This document shows positions 1 through 8,000 of a stretch of 9,409 bases of DNA, piece by piece (position 1 is the stretch's first letter; each line of letters begins with the position of its first letter). The DNA is from GWF2-43-63 sp035390965. Lineage in GTDB: Bacteria > Bacteroidota > Bacteroidia > Bacteroidales > DTU049. The position numbers and the translations under genes are program-made. The DNA lies in assembly GCA_035390965.1 (NCBI GenBank), contig DAOPKE010000100.1, forward strand, positions 1 through 9,409. The letters are read 5' to 3'. The notes beneath the pieces are model-generated. The model did no database searches and was not told where the DNA came from. It saw nothing but the letters and a program-made list of their open reading frames with translations.

Positions 1-32
1 TTTGCAGCAAATTCAAAACAAAACGTTGAACG

Positions 33-1370
33 ATGAAAAGAAATGTTATTATCATTGGAGCTGCTGGACGAGATTTCCACAACTTCAACACCTTTTTCAG
101 AGGAAATGCTGCATACAATGTAGTTGCTTTTACAGCTGCACAAATTCCTGACATTGATGGAAAAAAATATCCAGCAGAGTTGGCAGGAAAAGAACTTTAC
201 CCACAAGGTATTCCTATTCATTCACAAAAAGATTTAATCAAGTTAATCAAAGAACATAATGTTGATGAATGCGTTTTTGCATATAGCGATATGCCTTATG
301 ATTACGTAATGGACTTAGCTTCTGAAGTTAATGCTGCTGGAGCAGATTTCAACCTAATGGGATTGAAAACCACTATGCTAAAATCAACAAAACCAGTAAT
401 TGCTACTGGAGCTGTTAGAACCGGTGGTGGCAAGAGCGAAGCATCAAGAAGAATTGTTGATGAACTAAAAGCCCTAGGTTTAAAAGTTATTGCTATTAGA
501 CACCCAATGCCTTATGGCGACTTAGTAAAACAAGCTGTACAACGCTTTGCTACTGTTGAAGACTTAAAGAAACACGAATGTACCATTGAAGAAATGGAAG
601 AATACGAACCACACGTAGTACGCGACACAGTTATTTACTCTGGTATTGATTATGAAGCTATCCTTCGTCAAGCTGAAAGCGAAAACCCAGACGTTATTTT
701 ATGGGACGGCGGAAACAATGACTTCCCATTCATTAAGCCTGACTTGATGATTACAATGGCTGATGCACAACGTGCTGGAGACGAAATGTATTACTATCCT
801 GGCTCTACCACACTACGCCTTGCTGATGTAGTTGTTTTCAACAAAATTGAAAGCGCTGACTTAGAAGACCTACTTATGGTAAGAGAAAATGTGGCTAAAA
901 TCAATCCTAAAGCCATTACAATGGATGCTTGCTCTCCTACTTTTGTAGATAATCCAGAAGTTATCCGTGGAAAACGCGTATTAGTTGTTGAAGAAGGTCC
1001 TACCGTTACTCACGGCGGCGTTCAAAATAACTATGGTGCTTTAACTGCTATGAAATATGGTGCTGCTGAATTAGTTGACGCTAAACCTTATGCTGTTGGA
1101 AAATTAAAAGAAACCTATGACAATTATCCTGACTTAGGTCCAATCCTTCCTTCAATGGGTTACAGCAAACAACAAGTAGAAGACTTGGAAAAAACTATTG
1201 AAAAAACACCATGCGATTTAGTACTTATCGCAACTCCTATTGACATAAACCGTATCATAAAAATTAAAAAACCTACAGTTAAAATTGGATACGAAATGCA
1301 AGAAATAGGAACACCAGACTTCAAACAAGTTATTGGCGACTTTGCTAAAAAACACAATTTGAAAAAATAA
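33..1370 (+). CDS. Cyclic 2,3-diphosphoglycerate synthetase-like P-loop GTPase/ATPase (COG2403 type)
   Basis: The protein is a complete 445-residue cytoplasmic enzyme, close to the length of the archaeal cyclic 2,3-diphosphoglycerate synthetase (about 460 residues). It has a Rossmann-like start, VIIIGAAGRDFHNFNTFFR at residues 5-23, typical of this family. A modified Walker A loop, GAVRTGGGKS, spans 126-135, with V where the first G of GxxxxGKS would be. WDGGNNDFPF at 224-233 is a family signature. NKIE at 270-273 sits where a GTPase would carry NKxD. The archaeal enzyme closes 2,3-diphosphoglycerate to its cyclic form using ATP. The role of bacterial relatives is unsettled, so family membership is firm but the substrate is not. 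The start is the first in-frame ATG, behind an A-rich leader with no clear Shine-Dalgarno, as is common in Bacteroidota. The stop codon is the last three bases before the N gap. Leucine codons are TTA 14, CTT 6, CTA 6, TTG 5, CTG 0 and CTC 0, unlike the genes to the right. Confidence 0.85.
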   Translation: MKRNVIIIGAAGRDFHNFNTFFRGNAAYNVVAFTAAQIPDIDGKKYPAELAGKELYPQGIPIHSQKDLIKLIKEHNVDECVFAYSDMPYDYVMDLASEVNAAGADFNLMGLKTTMLKSTKPVIATGAVRTGGGKSEASRRIVDELKALGLKVIAIRHPMPYGDLVKQAVQRFATVEDLKKHECTIEEMEEYEPHVVRDTVIYSGIDYEAILRQAESENPDVILWDGGNNDFPFIKPDLMITMADAQRAGDEMYYYPGSTTLRLADVVVFNKIESADLEDLLMVRENVAKINPKAITMDACSPTFVDNPEVIRGKRVLVVEEGPTVTHGGVQNNYGALTAMKYGAAELVDAKPYAVGKLKETYDNYPDLGPILPSMGYSKQQVEDLEKTIEKTPCDLVLIATPIDINRIIKIKKPTVKIGYEMQEIGTPDFKQVIGDFAKKHNLKK

Positions 1371-1470
1371 NNNNNNNNNNNNNNNNNNNNNNNNNNNNNN
1401 NNNNNNNNNNNNNNNNNNNNNNNNNNNNNNNNNNNNNNNNNNNNNNNNNNNNNNNNNNNNNNNNNNNNNN
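1371..1470. other. Assembly gap of exactly 100 N
   Basis: One hundred N in a row is the usual placeholder for a scaffold gap of unknown length, so the true distance is not known. The left contig ends exactly on the TAA of the preceding gene, and the right contig opens inside pyrB. About 28 pyrB codons (roughly 84 bases) are missing compared with E. coli PyrB. A promoter for pyrBI, if separate, would also lie here. Composition and codon use differ strongly on the two sides. Confidence 0.98.
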
Positions 1471-2310
1471 AAAAAATTCGAAGAAAATCCAAATCGCAAA
1501 ATCCTTGAAGGAAAAGTTGTTGGCGTTTTGTTTTTCGAACCGTCCACACGTACACGTCTGAGTTTTGAAGCAGCAATCAACCGCATGGGCGGTCGTGTTA
1601 TCGGCTTTTCCGAAGCATCCAGCACCAGTGTTCAAAAAGGCGAATCGCTGAAAGACACCATCCAGACCGTGAATCAATATGCCGATCTGATTGTGATGCG
1701 ACACCCTGTCGAAGGCAGCGCACGCTACGCCAGCGAAGTGGCCACCTGCCCCATCATCAATGCCGGTGACGGTGCAAATCAGCACCCCACCCAATGCCTG
1801 CTAGATCTTTATACCATTCTGCAAACTCAAGGCACCCTTGACAATCTGAACATGACCTTTGTAGGCGACCTGAAATACGGACGTACCGTTCATAGTCTGA
1901 GCATTGCCATGACCATGTTCAACACCACATTTCACCTGGTTTCGCCCGAAGAGCTCAAACTGCCGAGTGCTGTAAAAATTCACATCAAAGATAAAAAACT
2001 TCCGTACCATCAATACACAGATCTGAACGAAGCCATTCCCCTGAGCGACATTATTTACATGACACGCATTCAAGCCGAACGTTTTTCAGATCCCATGGAA
2101 TACGAACGGGTAAAAAACAGTTACGTCCTCAACCGCGAACTGCTCAGCAATGCCAAACCCGGCATGAAAGTGCTTCATCCGCTGCCCAGGGTAAACGAAA
2201 TTGCACTTGATGTGGATGACAGTCCTCAGGCCTATTATTTTAAACAGGCACAAAACGGAATGTTTGTGCGCGAAGCACTGATTGCACATATTTTAGGACT
2301 AAACGTATAA
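1471..2310 (+). CDS. pyrB: Aspartate carbamoyltransferase catalytic subunit, 5'-truncated by the gap
   Basis: The enzyme condenses carbamoyl phosphate with L-aspartate to N-carbamoyl-aspartate, the committed step of pyrimidine synthesis in the cytoplasm. The frame is open from the first base after the gap, with 279 residues visible against about 310 in E. coli. Visible motifs, numbered from the first visible residue, start with FFEPSTRTRLSFE (21-33, carbamoyl-phosphate binding). The loop lysine in QKGESL corresponds to E. coli K84. They continue through MRHPVEG, NQHPTQ, GDLKYGRTVHSL, YMTRIQ and LHPLPRV. The residues matching E. coli S52-T55, R105, H134, Q137, R167, R229, Q231 and L267 are all present, so the enzyme should be active. 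No ATG lies between 1471 and the STRT motif, so the real start is inside the gap; a start at the in-frame TTG at 1528 would remove conserved sequence. pyrI follows after 12 bases, which implies one operon and a class B (catalytic plus regulatory) holoenzyme. Confidence 0.97.
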   Translation, partial: KKFEENPNRKILEGKVVGVLFFEPSTRTRLSFEAAINRMGGRVIGFSEASSTSVQKGESLKDTIQTVNQYADLIVMRHPVEGSARYASEVATCPIINAGDGANQHPTQCLLDLYTILQTQGTLDNLNMTFVGDLKYGRTVHSLSIAMTMFNTTFHLVSPEELKLPSAVKIHIKDKKLPYHQYTDLNEAIPLSDIIYMTRIQAERFSDPMEYERVKNSYVLNRELLSNAKPGMKVLHPLPRVNEIALDVDDSPQAYYFKQAQNGMFVREALIAHILGLNV

Positions 2311-2314
2311 GGAG
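2309..2314 (+). promoter_or_regulatory. Ribosome binding site of pyrI
   Basis: AAGGAG lies 8 bases before the pyrI ATG at 2323 and overlaps the last two bases of the pyrB stop codon. It fixes the pyrI start and fits translation of both subunits from one message. Confidence 0.8.
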
Positions 2315-2322
2315 AAAACACC

Positions 2323-2787
2323 ATGACTAAAAACGATAATCACTCATTGCAGGTAAAAGCCCTTGAAAACGGAACCGTCATTGACCATATTCCACAGGGC
2401 GTTGTACAGCGCGTTCTGAACATTCTCGGACTCGAAGATTTCACCGAACAGATTTACATGGGAGCCAATCTCGAAAGTCAGAAAATGGGCCGCAAAGGCA
2501 TCATTAAAGTGGCCAATCATTTTTTCGGTCAGGAAGAAATTGACAAGCTGGGTCTGATTGCACCAACCGCCACGGTAATTGAAATCCGCGACTACGAAGT
2601 AAAAAGCAAAACCAAAGTGCATATTCCCGACGAAGTGCATAAGATGGTGAAATGTTTCAATCCTAAATGCATCACCAACAAAGAAGCGGTTCCTACGCGC
2701 TTCTACGTAATTGACAAGGAAGATCTGAAACTCCGCTGCCACTATTGCGAAAAAATCACCGGACGAAAGAATATTGAGTATAAATAA
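2323..2787 (+). CDS. pyrI: Aspartate carbamoyltransferase regulatory subunit
   Basis: PyrI carries no catalysis. It binds nucleotide effectors and holds catalytic trimers together in the holoenzyme. This copy has 154 residues, against 153 in E. coli. The N-terminal allosteric domain (about 1-100) has GTVIDHIP at 17-24, containing the aspartate equivalent to E. coli D19, and MGRKGIIK at 55-62, whose last lysine matches E. coli K60, so effector binding is probably kept. The C-terminal zinc domain has four cysteines at 111, 116, 139 and 142 (C-x4-C, x22, C-x2-C), the classic PyrI zinc site that contacts the catalytic chain. The start is set by an AAGGAG eight bases upstream. The gene is second in pyrBI and is followed within 20 bases by an intrinsic terminator, so it is probably the last gene of the operon. 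Its composition matches pyrB. Confidence 0.98.
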   Translation: MTKNDNHSLQVKALENGTVIDHIPQGVVQRVLNILGLEDFTEQIYMGANLESQKMGRKGIIKVANHFFGQEEIDKLGLIAPTATVIEIRDYEVKSKTKVHIPDEVHKMVKCFNPKCITNKEAVPTRFYVIDKEDLKLRCHYCEKITGRKNIEYK

Positions 2788-2805
2788 GAACTCTCCACTC
2801 TTCCG

Positions 2806-2843
2806 AAAGGCTTTGATTCTTTTGATTCGAAGCCTTTTTTTTT
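2806..2843 (+). terminator. Rho-independent terminator of pyrBI
   Basis: An uninterrupted 8-bp stem (AAAGGCTT pairing with AAGCCTTT) extends inward through a G·T pair, two normal pairs, one T·T mismatch and two more pairs, to a TTTT loop. On the + strand it runs into an uninterrupted T tract ending at 2843. The T tract overlaps the stop codon of the convergent gene (2842-2844). On the minus strand the hairpin is followed by only three T, so it should act mainly on pyrBI. Confidence 0.88.
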
Positions 2844-4929
2844 AATCATCCAAAGGCGCATTGCCGGCCGAAAAGCGATTGAACGCCTCATTAAATTCAC
2901 TGATGTAACTTTTCGAAACCGTTACTGATTCTTCCATCGGAGGTACTGAAAGCTTGTATCCATGAGAGTTTCCACGCACTTTCTTCACGCGGGTCAGATT
3001 CACAATATTGGATTTATGACATCGGATAAACTCCTTATAACTCTGCAGCTGGCTCTCAGCCTGCTTTAACGTCATAAGCAACAACGAGGTCTTCAATAAT
3101 TCATTTTCAATAAAATAAAACTTCGTGTAGTTGCTCTGTCCTTCCACGAGCAACAAATCGGTTGAATCACTTTCAAACACATCTTTCGATTTATCTGAAA
3201 CGATACGGATTCGTGCAACACCTGGTTTCAGCTGCATTTCGCTTTTACGGATTTTCGTATTCATAAAACCGGCTTCCTGCGTACGTTTGCGCAACAATAC
3301 CTTTTCGATGTAAATGACAATAAAAAATAACGGAACAACAATGAGTCCTGTATAAGTAAAAATGACATTCAGTATTTCATACAGATTAAACTCAATCAAA
3401 CCAAAAATGAGATTGTATGCGATCACCAGCAAATAGATCAACAATAATCCGCTAAAAGTCACCCTTGAAAAGCTTCGGTTTTTCTCAGGCGCCGACGACC
3501 AGATGGCCGGCAGCGAAGCCAGGCCCAGCGTTATTATCAGCGAAGGAATTGCCGACAGCGCCAACAGATGCAGATACTGAACGAATCCTGCCTGACTATG
3601 TAAAACCGGACTTTTGAACAACAGCAGCAACAAAAAACCATAACCCACAAAAGCCAGAAAGAAAACCGGCAGTGGAATCAGATCGCTCACGTAATCACGG
3701 AAAAGAAACATCCGGAATTGCAGCTTTTTTAAATTCCCGACAGAAATCAGAAGCAGAACAAGCAATGCAATAACAAAATAAAAAATCATATTCTGCTGAC
3801 CCAGACGAATACGCTCGTTGAGTTCCTTTTCCGTGCTCAGATTTTCAATGCGTAAGTTCAGGTTTTCTGTCTGCATCTGCATAGTCATGTCTGCAATTCG
3901 CTGTTCGCTCGATAATCCATATGCTTCTTTAAAAACATCGAGAAACTGACGTGAGTATTTAAATGCGGTTTCATACTGATTCATTTTTTCAGCGTAGCTG
4001 ATCATGTTGGTCAGATAAATCCCTTTGTGAATTGTAAGTCCTAATCCGGAAATATCATCCAACTGACTTTTTGCCAAATCGAATGCCATCGCCATGTCAC
4101 TTTTCGAAAGCGCAAAGATTTTGTATGATAAAATCTCATAATAACCTCCAGAATAACCATTCTCTTTCGCAAACTGTGCGCCCTTTTCAGCCCATTTTAC
4201 GGTTGATATGTAATCACCCTGAGTGTATAATGCACGACAGATGTAGGCATACATGTCGGACTGACCGATAACATTTCCACACAGGCGATAATTATTCATC
4301 GCAATATTATAAAGCTTAATGGCTGATTCATAATCGCCATTCAGTTCAGAAATGGCTCCTTCAGATTCATTATAACATGCCACAATAAATGGATCGCGAT
4401 TTATCTGCTGCCACTGAAACAATTGCTTTAAATATTTACCAGCCTCATCCGGCTGATTAATCATCAGAAAAGCATAATTGCGCCAATTCATGCAGGTAGC
4501 AGCTCCATGATAGTACCCGGATTTGGCGTACAATGTAATGGCTTCGTTCAAAAAACTGACGCCGCGTGTCTGCATATAACGACCAATGTAGATCAATCCC
4601 ATCGTTTCGTAATAGGCCCCCATGAGTGAGTCGGTATTTGAAACAGAGGAAGCGTGCATCACAATTATTTCGCGGGCACGCAGTAAGCTATGCATGGCAT
4701 CGTCGAAATTGCCAAGCATGCGATAAACAGAAGCAACATGAATCAGATCAGGAGCAACATTGTGATAATCATCCTTCCGCAATCCTTTTTCAATGCGCGA
4801 ATTCAGCAGCTCAACCGCTTTTCTGGGATTCGATAATATCAGTGAATTTAAATCTGCATCAGCTGATGATGCAAACAAAAAAGCATATGCGGAAAATAAA
4901 GTAATGATTGAACATAAAAACTTTCTCAT
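2842..4929 (-). CDS. Membrane-anchored one-component regulator: periplasmic TPRs, 5 TM, LytTR DNA-binding domain
   Basis: This 695-residue protein looks like a sensor that carries its own DNA-binding domain. Residues 1 to about 25 form a signal peptide (MRKF, hydrophobic core, ASSADA). Residues 26 to about 335 are helical TPR-like repeats, for example LGNFDDAM near 72-79 and LNGDYESAIKLY at 196-207. A coiled-coil-like stretch covers about 340-378. Five hydrophobic helices lie near 380-398, 418-438, 452-476, 491-513 and 519-542. The loops after helices 1, 3 and 5 are basic (KKLQFR, EKNRSFSR, RKR), which predicts a periplasmic N-terminus and cytoplasmic C-terminus. Residues 585-685 are a LytTR domain with GQSNYTKFYF at 597-606 and FIRCHKSNIVNL at 634-645. 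No histidine kinase or receiver domain is present. The ATG shown begins a good signal peptide; its Shine-Dalgarno is weak. A terminator separates it from the upstream gene, so it is probably its own transcription unit. The signal sensed and the target genes are unknown. Confidence 0.9.
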   Translation of the reverse strand: MRKFLCSIITLFSAYAFLFASSADADLNSLILSNPRKAVELLNSRIEKGLRKDDYHNVAPDLIHVASVYRMLGNFDDAMHSLLRAREIIVMHASSVSNTDSLMGAYYETMGLIYIGRYMQTRGVSFLNEAITLYAKSGYYHGAATCMNWRNYAFLMINQPDEAGKYLKQLFQWQQINRDPFIVACYNESEGAISELNGDYESAIKLYNIAMNNYRLCGNVIGQSDMYAYICRALYTQGDYISTVKWAEKGAQFAKENGYSGGYYEILSYKIFALSKSDMAMAFDLAKSQLDDISGLGLTIHKGIYLTNMISYAEKMNQYETAFKYSRQFLDVFKEAYGLSSEQRIADMTMQMQTENLNLRIENLSTEKELNERIRLGQQNMIFYFVIALLVLLLISVGNLKKLQFRMFLFRDYVSDLIPLPVFFLAFVGYGFLLLLLFKSPVLHSQAGFVQYLHLLALSAIPSLIITLGLASLPAIWSSAPEKNRSFSRVTFSGLLLIYLLVIAYNLIFGLIEFNLYEILNVIFTYTGLIVVPLFFIVIYIEKVLLRKRTQEAGFMNTKIRKSEMQLKPGVARIRIVSDKSKDVFESDSTDLLLVEGQSNYTKFYFIENELLKTSLLLMTLKQAESQLQSYKEFIRCHKSNIVNLTRVKKVRGNSHGYKLSVPPMEESVTVSKSYISEFNEAFNRFSAGNAPLDD

Positions 4930-4970
4930 AGCTCTCTGGTTCTAATTCAGCATAAAATTACAGTTTTTTT

Positions 4971-5006
4971 ATAAAACAAAACCCCGCAATCAGATCGCAG
5001 GGCTTT
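4971..5006 (-). terminator. Rho-independent terminator after the T9SS substrate gene
   Basis: Read on the minus strand, AAAGCCCTGCGA pairs with TTGCGGGGTTTT in a 12-bp stem that includes three G·T pairs, around a 5-base loop (TCTGA), and ends in TTTTGTTTT. It lies 33 bases past the stop codon of the 1074-residue gene and before the LytTR gene, so the two are probably not one operon. Confidence 0.85.
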
Positions 5007-5038
5007 GAGGTTTGAAACGGGGGGAATAAATAACAACA

Positions 5039-8000
5039 TTATTGTATTATGCATTTCTGGTATCCGGAAAAAGACAAACTCTCCACACTGACAAGATACA
5101 CTCCTGATAATGGTTTAACTAATAATAATTCTATATCTGCCGTCTCATCATCACCTGCCACATACATTTCTTCATGTATTTTTCTGCCCTGAACATCATA
5201 AACACAAATAACATACTGCTCTCCATCTACCGCATCGAAATGAACAATCATTGATTCATTGCTGTAATTAACAAATAAGTCAGACTGATTACTATTGTCT
5301 TTGCAAATTGCGGTCATAACAGGTGAATAATTATACTGCCCATCAAAATCAACTTGTTTAATACGGTAGTAATTTTCAGAAGAATGAATATCTGCATCTT
5401 TCACTGAATAATGAACAATGTCATTGGAATTTCCATGGCCCGCCATTGTTTTGATTCCATAAAACAATTCACCGTCAACTGATTTTTCAATCAAAAAATA
5501 ATCACAATTTGTTTCAGAAGCTGTACTCCAATCAATTGTCACTTCGTCTCCTGAACAAAGAGCATTATAAAATAAATAATCAACAGGCAGTCCGCTGTTG
5601 ATATAAACTACGGCTTCGTCTGTTCCATTCGAAGGGCACAGAGGATTTCCACCGGTGACCGTAACGGTATAGGTTGTTTGCACTGTGGGGCACACATTAA
5701 TGGTTTGCTGCGTCTGTTCAGCTACTGAAAGTGTTGGGTCAACGGGATTCGAAGACCATTGGAAACCGGTTCCACCTGTAGCCGACAATGTTGCACAGGC
5801 CCCGGCTGTTATCACAGTATCAGCACCGGCATTGGGAGCCAGCACACCTGACCAGACTCCGGCGCCAATAACATAATCGCATACATCGCCGGCATAACCA
5901 TCAATCACCAGATAGTAGGTCTCGCCAATAGTCAGACCGGTTGCCATGATAATTCCATCCGTTTCCACCTCAGGATTCCAGAAATTTGAATACGCTGCAA
6001 ACGCGTTGCAGTCAGATGTTCCAACGATACGCATCTGGATCCCGTCGCCATAAACGCAATTCGAAACCCATACATTTAAAACAACGGTATCATTTTCAGC
6101 AACAAATTTCAACCATGAATTGTTCTCAATGGTAGCACTCACCCACAAATCGTATAGATTACCCGGCTCGTCACTATCATAGGTTGCACTTGTATTTCCG
6201 CAATATCCGTTTAAATTACAAATGGGTGTGGCATCTGTGCAATGGTCTCCGGCTGCGGGATTGCTAACACATACCGGCACATCGGGCATTTGATATGCGC
6301 AAATACCAAATGTTCCGTTATTGTTGTTATCAGCTTCCCAGAAACGAATCCACAAGGGAGCTCCGGGAGTTTGGTTGCTCAATGAAATCATCGGCATATA
6401 ACCGTTTTCACTGCCATCATCGTTGCAGGCAAGCAATGTAAGTGAATTGCAATCGGCACCACTATATATTGCCATTCCGCCATCGGTCACAACATCATCA
6501 TCCGTATCAATGACAATATTTCCGGAAGCAGGCACAAATACCTTAAACCATACATCGCCACCGGAATATCCTGCACAGCCCGGATTTGGCACCAATGAAC
6601 CACCGGAACATTCATTTGTATAACTATTGAATGAGCAGTAATTTCCGACAGGCAATTCAACTGCATTGCATGGGTTGCTGTTGGCCGGACCTCCTGAAGG
6701 AGTTGAGATAGATACTGTATAATTCAAACAATGTGGGGTATTCAATGTCCACGAATCAATCACCAGGTAATAGGTTTCACCGGCAATAACACCAGCAGTC
6801 ATAGTTTTATCGGCAGTACTGCTCTGCTGATACGAAACACAGGTGCCACCAACACCATTGATTGGGCAGCCATGATACAACATCAGTCCGCTGTATGTTT
6901 TACTTGAAGTGAGATTTATTGTGATGCAGCCCGAAACAGCAGGAGTAAAAACATAAACAACATCCTCGTCGCTCAGATAGTACGAATCGCCACAGGTAGC
7001 TGTATTCGAAGATTTGAGATTATTCACCATGCCGCAGGTGGTCTGTGATCCGCTGTTATATGGCAAAGAATCAATATTCACCAGCCCGGTACCAATGCCT
7101 GATGTACACAAATCCTTGATCTGCCTGCTCCCCGAAGGCGCCTGAACCGTAGGCGTACGCGGCGTTCCGCCAACCGAAATGCTGTCGCATTCAGCATCTA
7201 CATAATTATTTATTGTTGCCGATGCTTCAATATCATAAGTAATCCAGAAATAATTTGTTCCGGGAACCAGCGTGAAAGGAAGATTAGACCCGCTGTTGAT
7301 TACAATTGAGCCAGAGGGATTGCTGATGCTGTTTCCAATTTGATTGGTGGTAGCAAATGTTGAAGAAGTGCCGGTGCTCCATAGCTTCATCCGGCTGATA
7401 TCAGCTGCCGGAGCCGTGCTTCCATTGGTATTGATTGTAAAAGACGATACAGTGAGTGGGTTGTTTGTGTTCTGAGTCACAATCTGAACACCAATAATCT
7501 CCTGATTAGATGCGCCCAAACCTACATCTGTAGTAACAGTCTGCGTGGTTGTAGATGATACATAGATCATGTTTTTTGGGGTCCATGTGTAAATACCACC
7601 CGGATTTAGTGCTGAAGTACTTCCTGTCAGCATCACGCTGCTTGTAGCAGTACCAGCAGAAGAAGAAGTCCAGTTGGCATTGGCATCTTTTTTTCTGTTC
7701 GAATAATCTGCCGAATTGTTTCCTCGCAAACCAACCTGAAAATCATCGGCAAAAGCCGTATGGGTTTGATAAACAAACTGAATTACATTGGTACCTTCAT
7801 AAAGAATAATCTGGAAAGAAAAATCACCGCCACCATATGTTCCGTAGGTTTCGAAATGACGCCACTCGGCCACAAAACGGCGATTGGGAGCAGAGCCCAA
7901 GGTCTGATGGCGTAATGTCGCATTCGATAAGCCCTGCAAATCAGCTCCCAAAGCCGATATTGAATTATTGACACTTGATATTGGTGAAGAAGTTGTTCCT

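Noticed and set aside
1160..1794. Three minus-strand open frames running through the gap
   Set aside because: They consist largely of undefined residues from N bases and lie antisense to the cDPGS-like gene and pyrB; they have no independent support.
4953..4981. Candidate promoter for the LytTR gene (minus-strand TTTTG then TAATTTTA)
   Set aside because: The -7 box lacks the final TTTG and the spacing of 16 bases is short, so the match is too weak to annotate, although a promoter must lie near here if the terminator works.
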